Assembly: GCA_004791255.1 (NCBI GenBank)
Contig: SRUQ01000019.1
Span: 1 to 40,566 of the forward strand
Reading direction: 5' to 3'
From: a bacterium M00.F.Ca.ET.205.01.1.1
GTDB taxonomy: Bacteria; Pseudomonadota; Alphaproteobacteria; Rhizobiales; Rhizobiaceae
Length of the DNA: 40,566 nucleotides
Shown: positions 33,310 through 40,566 of the stretch, one piece after another
How positions within the stretch are numbered: position 1 is the first letter of the stretch
How the letters are laid out: each line of letters begins with the position of its first letter
Program-made: the position numbers and the translations under genes
The notes under the pieces: generated by a model
Told to the model about the DNA's origin: nothing
What the model saw: the letters and a program-made list of their open reading frames with translations, nothing else
Databases searched by the model: none

Positions 33310-34108
33310 TCATGCGGTTTTCATGAGCGCTCCCTCGACGATGACGCCGGCGGTCGCGTATTTCCACAGCCGCCACCAGCAGCTTGCGGGCGAGCGCGAC
33401 GATCATCGCCTTCTTGAGGCCGCCGTTGCGCGCCACCCGTTCGCTGAACCAGCGGGCCAGGCCCGAGGCCGGCTGATGGCGCAGCCACAGCCAGGCAAGC
33501 TCGACCATCGTCGTTCGCAGCCGCGGATTGCCTGCCTTCGACACGCCTTGTTCGTGATCGATCGTGCCGCTCTTCCGTGGGGAAGGTGCCAGGCCCGCGT
33601 AGGCGGCCACCTGCCTGCGGTTGTTGAAATGCCGGAATAGTCCTTCGGCGTGGAGGATCGTCGCGAATTCCGGCCCGATGCCCTTCAGCTTGAGCAACAT
33701 CGCCGCCGGCGTCGAGGCGTCCACCGCCGTCGCGGCGAGCAGCGCGTCGCGCTCGGCCTCCACCGCCTTGATCTGGCCGAGCAGCAATTCGAGACGGTCA
33801 AGCTCGCGGCCGATCTGGGCCTTCATGCGGGCCGGCAGGGCGCGGCCATCGCCGGTCCGCAGTTCTTCCAGGCGATCGCGCCGGTCGCGGCGCAAAGGCT
33901 CGTAGTCGCGGATGCCCTGGCTGAAGAGCAGGCCTTTGATGCGGTTGACGTGCTCGACCCGTTCGGCGACCAGCACCTTGCGCTCGCGGTTGGTCCGGCG
34001 GCGATCCTCATTCTCGGGCGTCGGCACCCGGACCATCGAGCAGACGCGCGGCTCACCCCGCTTGACGGCCAAAAGGGCGCGGATCAGCGCCTCGCCATCG
34101 AGTCCGGC
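33310..34108 (-). pseudogene. IS110-family transposase, 5'-truncated (copy 3)
   Basis: Reading leftward from the junction at about 34108: LDGEALIRALLAVKRGEPRV, RERKVLVAERVEHVNRIKGL, LLKLKGIGPEFATILHAEGL, AAYAGLAPSPRKSGTIDHEQ and GNPRLRTTMVELAWLWLRHQ. Near 33385 a one-base shift is needed to reach WKYATAGVIVEGALMKTA and the natural stop at 33310. The N-terminal 100-120 residues with the first catalytic Asp are missing; the break falls exactly where an aminotransferase fragment begins. It is close to the copy at 38956-40127. Confidence 0.85.
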
Positions 34109-34812
34109 AGAGCTGGCGCAGATCGAGGGCCGCGATCGTGCCGGTCGCTCGGCTGTCGGCGAAGTAGGGGTTGTCGCGAAAGCGTCGAAGCCCGGCAGCC
34201 TGCATTGCGCTCAACGCCGCAATGCGCTCAGCCACCGGCTCGTCCCGCCAGATCTCGACATTGGCGAGTGCTGCCGCGCAGGCAATCGGATTGGCGGTGT
34301 AGGAACTCGAGTGGAAAAATGTCTTCTTCCGGTCCTCGGAATAATGAGCCTGGAAGATCGCATCGGTGGCAAGCGTTGCGGCCAGCGGGATGATGCCGCC
34401 GGTCAAGCCTTTCGAGGTGCACAGGATATCTGGAGAAATCGATGCCTGCTCGCAGGCGAACATGGTTCCGGTGCGCCCCCAGCCGGTCATCACTTCGTCG
34501 GCGATCAGCAGCGTGCCCGAGGCTTCGGCAATCCTCTTCAATTCGGTCAGAACCGAAGCCGGATACATCAGCATGCCGCCGGCGCCAAGGACGAGCGGCT
34601 CGACGATCAGGGCGGCGGCACGCCGGTCGCGGCTGACAGCTTCGAACCGATCCAGCGTTTCCTGCTCGCGCCCGGCGGCCGGGAAGGGGATGGTGTCGAC
34701 CTCGAACAGCAAAGGCTCGTAGGCGGCGTTGAACACGCCACGGGCACCGACGCTCATCGTGCCGATGGTGTCGCCATGATAACTGTGCTCCATGACGACG
34801 ATGCGCGAACGC
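34109..34812 (-). pseudogene. bioA: Class III aminotransferase (BioA type), internal fragment
   Basis: Reading leftward from 34812: RSRIVVMEHSYHGDTIGTMS, then EPLVLGAGGMLMYP, GTLLIADEVMTGWGRTGTMF (PLP-stacking Asp in ADEV), DILCTSKGLTGGIIPLAATL (catalytic Lys in SKGLTGG), SSSYTANPIACAAALANVEI and GTIAALDLRQLC. This matches 7,8-diaminopelargonic acid synthase (BioA) of biotin synthesis better than other class III enzymes (SKGLTGG, HSYHGDTIGTMSVG). About 110 N-terminal and 70 C-terminal residues are absent. One side is cut by IS110 copy 3, the other by a divergent aldehyde dehydrogenase fragment. The catalytic residues remain, but the protein cannot be complete. Confidence 0.82.
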
Positions 34813-34817
34813 AGTGC

Positions 34818-36070
34818 GCCTCGCAGCCGCCGAAGGATCGCGGCGAAATCCTTGTTGCGGCCGCCAGGATCCTGGCAACGAAAGTGGGAGAGGCAGCCAA
34901 GGATTGTCTAGCGAACAGGGAAAGACGATCGCCGAAGCGACAGGTGAGTACGAGCGCGCTGTCGAAACACTGGAGTGGTACGGCACACACGCCGAAGAAT
35001 TGTCGGTCCCAATTCCACATGGCCCGAACCGAATGATTGTCCCCGAGCCGCTCGGCGTGGTCGCTGCCTTCACGCCGTGGAACTATCCAGCAGTGCTTAT
35101 CGCCCGCAAGCTTGCCCCAGCGTTGGCGGCAGGCTGTCCTGTGATCCTCAAAGGGGCGGAAGAGACACCGAGCGCTGCCATCCACATTGTCGAAGCGTTG
35201 CGCCAGGCAGGTGTTCCGGACGGCGTGGTCAATCTTGTCTTCGGCGTGCCGGCGCAGATTTCTGAGCACCTGCTCAGTTCGTCAATTGTGAAAGTCTTGA
35301 CCTTTACTGGCTCCACCGCCGTTGGAAAACACCTGGCCAAGCTTGCCGCGAACAACTTGCAGCGATGTGTCCTTGAACCCGGTGGGCACTCCCCGGTCGT
35401 TGTATGCGAGGATGCGGATCTCGCAACGGCCGTTCCGGCAATTTCGGAATACAAGTTCGAGTGCGCGGGCCAGAGCTGTAATGCGCCCAGCAGAATCCTC
35501 GTCGCGCGGCCACTGTATGAGGAGTTTCTATCCCGGATGACCGACGTTGCCCGCAAAATCAAGATCGGCCCACCCGACGACCCTACGACCGAGATGGGAC
35601 CGATGGCAAACGCGCGGCGAATCGAGGCCATGCAGCGTCTGGTCAAGGATGCGGTCGATCGCGGCGCGCGCATAGAGCCCGGTGGCACCCGCCTGGAGCA
35701 GCCGGGCTTTTACTGGCCGCCAACCATCCTGACAGGGGTACCCAAGGATGCGAAAGTGCTTCATGACGAGCCGTTCGGGCCGATCCTGACTGTGGCGCCG
35801 TTCGACACGATCGAGGAGGCTATCGAAGAAGCCAATGCCACCGAGTATGGCCTGGCCGCCTACTTCCTCACTGGCGCCGCCGATGCGAAACGGGCGCTGA
35901 TCGGCGGTGTTTCGGCTGGCGCTGTCAGTGTAAATTACCTCAAAGGGGTGTCCGCCGATGCGCCGTATGGAGGCGTCAAACAGAGCGGCTATGGGTATGA
36001 AGGTGGCGAGCAGGGCTTGCGGAGCTTCCAAAGCCTGAAACTGGTCAACGGGCTCGGGTCATTCGGGTAA
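34818..36070 (+). pseudogene. NAD(P)-dependent aldehyde dehydrogenase (GabD-like), 5'-truncated
   Basis: Most of the enzyme is open: PLGVVAAFTPWNYPAVLIAR, VLTFTGSTAVGKHLAKLAAN (cofactor binding), VLEPGGHSPVVVCEDADLAT (catalytic Glu), ECAGQSCNAPSRILVARPLY (catalytic Cys), LHDEPFGPILTVAPFDTIEE and YGGVKQSGYGYEGG. It resembles succinate-semialdehyde dehydrogenases. The first 50-60 residues are missing and a frameshift near 34912 separates GEILVAAARILATKVGEAAK from EQGKTIAEATGEYERAVETL. The junction at 34812-34826 with the opposite-strand aminotransferase is not natural. A shortened protein could start at an internal codon, but it would lack part of the oligomerisation and NAD-binding fold. Confidence 0.82.
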
Positions 36071-36073
36071 GAG

Positions 36074-36808
36074 TTGGTGAATAAAAGGACACGCACCATT
36101 GCCGGTGAAGACATAGCAAGGAGCGTCGCCGACGCCCTCCAGTACATCTCGTATTACCATCCTCCAGACTATATCCGATACCTTTCGCAGGCATACGGGC
36201 GCGAGCAGAGCCCATCGGCAAAGAACGCTATAGGGCAGATACTGCTGAACTCTCGCATGGCCGCATTTGGGCGTCGGCCGATCTGCCTGGACACTGGTCT
36301 CGTGGTGGTTTTCGCCAAGGTCGGGATGGGAGTTCGTATCAAGTCTGCGGCCAGTTTCGCAGACCTCGTGAATGAAGGCGTCCGTCGGGCATATCTCGAT
36401 CCCGACAATCCTCTTCGGCCATCGATCGTCTCGGATCCGCTTGGCCGACGATTGAACACCCGCGACAACACACCGGCAGTCGTCCACGTCGACCTTGTAC
36501 CCGGCAACCAGATTGAGATCACCATCGCCGCAAAAGGCGGCGGTTCGGAGAACAAGGCATGTTTTACCACCCTTAACCCGAGTGCGTCCGTTGCCGACTG
36601 GGTGGTCGACACCGTTTCGACCCTTGGCAGCGGATGGTGCCCGCCCGGGCTGATCTCGGTCGGCATTGGTGGTAGCGCCGAAAAGGCAATGCTGGTCGCC
36701 AAGGAGGCCATGAACGAGCCTATCGACATGTCAGATCTCATCGCCAGGGGGCCTTCAAGCGTGCCACGGGCTTGGAGGCCGCATGGGTTGGATAGGTTGC
36801 GACTTTGA
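36074..36808 (+). pseudogene. Class I fumarase / L-tartrate dehydratase alpha-type, C-terminus replaced
   Basis: Starts with TTG 36074 or GTG 36077, only a few bases after the aldehyde dehydrogenase stop, so the two may once have formed an operon. Fe-S hydratase motifs: RRPICLDTGLVVVFAKVG (cluster Cys), NPLRPSIVSDPLGRRLNTRD, NTPAVVHVDLVPG, AAKGGGSENKACFTTLNP, GSGWCPPGLISVGIGGSAEK (second cluster Cys) and EPIDMSDLIARGP. After residue 224 (about 36750) the sequence leaves the family and ends in a short random tail where the porin remnant begins. TtdA has about 300 residues, so the third cluster Cys and the C-terminal region are lost. Confidence 0.8.
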
Positions 36809-36819
36809 CATCAACGACT

Positions 36820-37919
36820 GTCGTCAGGCCGGGTGCGCGCGCCGCCGACGCCGTCGTCGAGCCGGAACCCGCTGAATACGTCAAGATCTGCGACGTCTAC
36901 GGCGCCGGCTACTTCTACATCCCGGGCACCGGAACCTGCCTGAAAATCGCGGGTTATGTCCGTTACGACATCAGCGCTGGCGATGTCGGCAGTTTCGATG
37001 GCGCCCGTTCGACTGACGTGCTGAACGGCAAGGACCAGGGCACCTGGCACAAGAATACGCGCTTCACGCTGAGGACGTACACTGGTCAGGAGACCGAACT
37101 CGGCACGTTGAAGACCTTCACCGAGACTCGCTTCAACTTCGGCAACAGCGCCTACTATGCTGGGGAAGACGGCAATCAAGCCCACAACAAGGGTCCTTCG
37201 CTGAATTTCGCCTGGATCCAGCTCGGTGGCCTACGCGTCGGCTTGGACGATTCGGCATTCGATTCGTTCATTGGCTATGCCGGCAACGTTCTCAACGACA
37301 CCATCGTTCCCTATGGTGATTTCTCCACGAACCTCATCCAGTACAACTTTGATGCCGGCAACGGCTTCTCGGCCGTGATCTCGCTCGAAGAAGGTTCGGT
37401 CGACGTCAACAATGTCTTCTACGTGGGCACGATCGACAGCTATGTTCCGCATGTCGTCGGCGGTGTGAAGTACACTCAGGGCTGGGGTGCCATCGCCGGC
37501 GTCGTCGCCTATGACAGCAACTACGAAGAATGGGCCGGCAAGGTTCAAGCTGACTTCAACGTGACCAGCGAGCTGTCGCTGTTCGCCATCTTCGGCTACG
37601 GCACCGACAAGAATTCGCTCGATTTCGCAAGCGGTCGCGACTTCTACAAGCAGTGGGGCGGTCACTGGGCCTGGTGGGCCGGCGGTACCTACAAGTTCAA
37701 TCCCAAGACGTCGTTCAACCTGCAGGTTTCGACCAGGACAAGAACTATGGCGTGGCGGCTAACGTCGCTTACGACGTCATCCCCGGTCTCACGGTCACCG
37801 CGGAAGTTGACTACGATCACTACGGTCACTTCAACGACGGCACGCCGTTCGGCAACTGGACCGCTGCCGACAAGAAGAACAGCGTTGGCGGCCTCCTCCG
37901 CTTCCAGCGCTCGTTCTGA
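36820..37919 (+). pseudogene. RopA-type outer-membrane porin, signal peptide lost and frameshifted
   Basis: The coding similarity starts at PGARAADAVVEPEPAEYVKI, the tail of the signal peptide and its cleavage site, without the hydrophobic core. It continues CDVYGAGYFYIPGTGTCLKI, TRFTLRTYTGQETELGTLKT and many amphipathic strands of the 16-strand porin barrel. Near 37732 (LQV to FDQDKNYGVAANVAYDVIPG) a frameshift occurs; the second frame ends NSVGGLLRFQRSF, with the C-terminal Phe that outer-membrane assembly needs. Reading on in the first frame gives an altered tail to 37926. RopA porins allow diffusion of small solutes and are typical of Rhizobiales. The gene is joined to a fumarase fragment upstream. 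Confidence 0.88.
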
Positions 37920-38065
37920 GGATTGAAGGGCCGTTCGCCGCGTTCGAAGCGGTAACTGCTGCGAGCCTTCAATTTGTGGCTGAACCATTGTGGTGAGGCT
38001 TGAAGAGGTTGTCGGGGAAGTGCTTGATCACGGACCTCCAATCCGAGCATTTCGTCGATGAGAAG

Positions 38066-38094
38066 GGGCGCCCTGTTCCCGGGCGCCCTTTTTT
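38066..38094 (+). terminator. Rho-independent terminator of the porin gene
   Basis: GGGCGCCC at 38066-38073, a 7-base loop, GGGCGCCC at 38081-38088, then six T. It lies about 150 bases after the porin stop codon. Confidence 0.88.
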
Positions 38095-38465
38095 GCGGGT
38101 CGTCATCAGACTCGCGCAGGTGAGATGGATCGCGGGCATCCGGCCGCAAGCCGGTAGCGCATCGCATTGATCACCTCACCAAATTAACCTCGAGCGGACA
38201 CTCAACGCTCAGATCTGTTCCCATGCCTGGTCCGTCAGATTGGACGAGTGGCACTGGTTTTCTCGGCGATCTTGGCCATCTGGCCGAGCTTGCGACCTCA
38301 TAAACCACCGCTCCGAAGGGACATTTGCAACCAGCCGGCATAGGGGCGCCCGCGCCCCCTTGTGGCGCGCGCCGGGTGCTCGTGAACCGAGCCCGCTTTT
38401 CTTCGGCGAGCTCAGGCGGTCTCGGCCCTCCGGCTTCGCCCCCAGGCGCGTGGCAGCCTTTCGGT

Positions 38466-38678
38466 TGCTGACGGTCGCAAGCCTGTCGGCCGGCGTGGTT
38501 TTGTGCTGGCCTTCCCCGGTGGCGCGCGGTGGGCGGCACTCCCTTCTAGGCCCGCCGCGGCCTCCCGCAACCCGTCGCTTGCCGCTTCGGGTCCTCCTCT
38601 TCGTTCCGGTCCTTCGGATGCGGTCCGCCTTCGACGTCGGGCCTTCCGGTCGCTTTCGCCGCCCACCCCGCTCACATG
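38466..38678 (+). repeat. GC-rich direct repeat, copy 1
   Basis: A block including GTGGTTTTG, TTCTAGGCCCGC, CGTTCCGG-CCTTCGG-TGCGG and CCGCCCACCCCGCTCAC, in the same order and orientation as copy 2 at 40185-40398 but diverged. It contains many short inverted repeats and no supported gene; the long open frames here on both strands are a by-product of the base composition. Its right end meets the border of IS110 copy 4. Confidence 0.6.
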
Positions 38679-38955
38679 GGGACTTTGTCGTCAAGGCTGT
38701 CTTCGCATATCTACCTCGATGCGTTGTGATCCCAGGTCCGAGCCTGTCGTCTTGGCGCGGTGACAACACCGGTCCAAACTCACATACGGTCGCTGCGCTG
38801 TGGCAGCTGCACCAACATCCCGCTTTCGTCGGTAAGGCTCAAGGGAACGCGACCAATCTTCCGGACGGCATTTTAGGCCAAGTGGGGTGGGAGGTTCGTT
38901 CGCCCAGGATCAGCCGGGAGCGATCAATCCCGGCGGATGGAAAAGAGTACGTTGA
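38671..38955 (-). other. Non-coding end of IS110 copy 4 (possible guide-RNA locus)
   Basis: About 285 bases between the TCACATGGGGA border and the transposase stop, matching the layout and parts of the sequence of 33023-33309. Shared parts include TCACATACGGTCGC against TCACATGCGGTCGC and the string CACCAACATCCCGCTT against CACCAATATCCCGCTT. Conservation of non-coding sequence between two diverged copies suggests a function, most likely the element's guide RNA. Confidence 0.35.
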
Positions 38956-40127
38956 TCATGCCGGCTTCATGACAGCGCCCTCAATGACAGCACCATGATG
39001 AACATACTTCCATAGCGCGATCAGAAGTTTTCTCGCGAGCGCAATAATGGCCGGCTTCCGGCGCCTGCCACCGTCGAGCGCGACCCGCTCCTGGAACCAT
39101 TTGTGCTAAAGCCGATCGAGGTTGATGCAAAAGCCAGAACCACGACAATTGCACCATCACGGTCCTCAGCCTCGGATTGCCCGCTTTCGATACGCCCTGT
39201 TCCCGGCTGATCGATCCGCTTTGCCACGGTGTCGGCGTCAGACCGGCATAGGAGGCAAGCTGCCTTCGATTCGCAAATTCGCGATACAGACCCTCGGACC
39301 AAAGCACCTCGGCAAAGTCCGCTCCTACGCCGCGCAGTTGCTTGAGCATCGACATTCCATTGGCGATTTTTGATGGGTCGCATTCATCGCGAGCCACTTC
39401 GTCACGCGCTGCCTCCACGTCCTTGATTTGCCGAAGCACGAGCTCGATCCGGTCCAGTGCACGGACAATCTCCGCTTTGAGATTCGACGGTAGTTCACGA
39501 CCGTCTCCGGTCCTGAGTTCTTCCAGTCGAGTGCGGCGGTCCCGCTTCAGCGGCCCAAATCCAACGATGCCCTGCGAGAACAAGAGCCCCTTGACCCGGT
39601 TCACGATCTTGATCCGCTCTGCGATGAGAGCGCGTCGCTCACGGCTGTTGCGCTTTCGGTCCTCTTGCTCGGGCGATGGCGGAACGACCATGGCGCATAC
39701 CCGCGGCTCGCCGCGCTTGTAGGCAAGCAGGGCGCGAAGAAGGGTCTCGCCATCCAGCTTGTCCGTCTTCGCCCGGCGCTTCCTGCGTGACGTGGCAATG
39801 GATGCTGCATCAACCACATGGCTTTCGATACCGACACGCTCAAGGATCCGATGTATCCAGAAGCCGTCCAGGCCAGCCTCCTGGATTGCGATCACCGGCA
39901 CGTCACGGCCCGTTCTGCGCCGAAACGTTGCCTTCAGATGGCGGATAAGATCGAACAATCCGGCCGTATCGCCTGCCTTGACGACGCGCTTTGACATCTT
40001 CTCTCCGTTGCACGGCAACAAGCTTGTCACCAACCAGCTCGAGCGACTGAGTTCCAGGGACAAAGATAGCGCCGAGTGTCGTATGGACCGCATCGGTTTC
40101 AATCTCAGTCACGTTTTCAGCTTTCAT
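38956..40127 (-). pseudogene. IS110-family transposase with two single-base indels (copy 4)
   Basis: Reading leftward from ATG 40127: MKAENVTEIETDAVHTTLGA, then after one extra C near 40066 LELSRSSWLVTSLLPC. It continues VIAIQEAGLDGFWIHRILER, RRAKTDKLDGETLLRALLAY, VNRVKGLLFSQGIVGFGPLK, LKQLRGVGADFAEVLWSEGL, ASYAGLTPTPWQSGSISREQ and NPRLRTVMVQLSWFWLLHQP. One extra A near 39108 shifts the end; the corrected frame gives WFQERVALDGG, LARKLLIALWKYVHHGAVIE and a stop at 38956. Two indels in an otherwise complete 390-residue enzyme point to recent inactivation. It is the closest relative in the window of copy 3. Confidence 0.87.
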
Positions 40128-40184
40128 GTGTTCTATCCCTCTAAGTTGTACATGAGCAATACGCCGGCCAAAGCGAGTTGATCG

Positions 40185-40398
40185 CAGCTGCGGTCATCGC
40201 TTCGCGATGTGGTTTTGGTTGTTGCCTGCCCCCGCTCGCGGGGTGGGCGACGCTCCTTTCTAGGCCCGCTGCGGCAGGCCGCAATGTTCGCTCCGCTCAC
40301 ATCCTCCACTCCGTTCCGGCCCTTCGGGTGCGGCCTGCCTCGTTCAGCGGGCCAAGCCAGTCGCGTTCTGCCGCCCACCCCACTCACGGGGCAGGCAC
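40185..40398 (+). repeat. GC-rich direct repeat, copy 2
   Basis: Diverged second copy of the block at 38466-38678, in direct orientation, on the other side of IS110 copy 4. It shares GTGGTTTTGG, GGTGGGCGACGCTC-TTTCTAGGCCCGC, CGTTCCGGCCCTTCGGGTGCGG and CCGCCCACCCCACTCAC. No gene is supported in it or in the remaining 40399-40566. Confidence 0.6.
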
Positions 40399-40566
40399 GC
40401 GAGATCGGGATCGAGCGCTGCCTCCACCGCCCATGGGATCTTCCGGGGAGGGCGCGCGATTGTAGAGCGGAGGACATCACGATGCGTGCAAACAACAAAC
40501 GTTGCGGCAGCCGACAGGCTGGCGCAGACAGTGGCGGGCGCACCGGCGCCAGCCTTTATCAGGAAA

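Noticed and set aside
38209..38998. Overlapping long frames on both strands
   Set aside because: They lie in the GC-rich direct repeat and an IS110 non-coding end; composition explains the lack of stops and no motif is present.
1..40566. CRISPR arrays, tRNA or rRNA genes, replication origin, integrase-type attachment sites
   Set aside because: No regularly spaced identical repeats, no cloverleaf-like sequence and no replication gene were noticed by eye; absence was not tested computationally.

Overview
The window looks like an accessory region (symbiosis island or symbiotic plasmid) of a root-nodule alphaproteobacterium of the Hyphomicrobiales, most like Mesorhizobium, Rhizobium or Sinorhizobium. 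This rests on a RopA-type porin, the GC-rich codon use, the dense and mostly broken insertion sequences (IS5, IS6, IS21, IS66, IS110 and IS701 families), and a sigma-54 promoter with a NifA-type upstream site. The genus is inference. I see no rRNA, tRNA or CRISPR array.

Layout. 1-394: IS remnants. 395-9215: the only long stretch of intact genes. An RpiR-type regulator and an M24 'peptidase' run leftward. Divergently, an amino-acid ABC transporter (binding protein, permease, ATPase), an M20 amidohydrolase, an N-formylglutamate-amidohydrolase-like protein and a second M24 protein run rightward. Together they look like uptake and hydrolysis of a modified or N-acylated amino acid. 9233-15262: IS debris surrounding a gtrA gene and a membrane glycosyltransferase, both broken. 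15577-28435: remains of a small-molecule locus dispersed among IS fragments. It holds a decayed ATP-grasp copy, a MATE exporter, an intact ATP-grasp ligase next to a shortened glutamyl-tRNA-reductase-like protein, and a second intact ATP-grasp ligase. A histidinol-dehydrogenase-family gene with a divergent XRE-cupin regulator also lies there. 28672-34108: several IS110 and IS66 elements; one IS110 transposase (30080-31120) is intact. 34109-37919: cut-down metabolic genes (class III aminotransferase, aldehyde dehydrogenase, fumarase/tartrate dehydratase, porin) joined at abnormal junctions. 37920-40566: a terminator, a long GC-rich direct repeat and another IS110 copy.

The most interesting unit is the leftward pair at 19337-21586. 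A glutamyl-tRNA-reductase homologue without the C-terminal dimerisation domain sits 72 bases upstream of an ATP-grasp carboxylate-amine ligase. It is preceded by a near-consensus sigma-54 -24/-12 element and, further up, a TGT-N10-ACA site. This predicts expression in nitrogen-fixing nodules of a pathway that reduces an aminoacyl-tRNA or similar acyl donor and then makes an amide or peptide bond. The nearby MATE protein is a possible exporter. The product is unknown.
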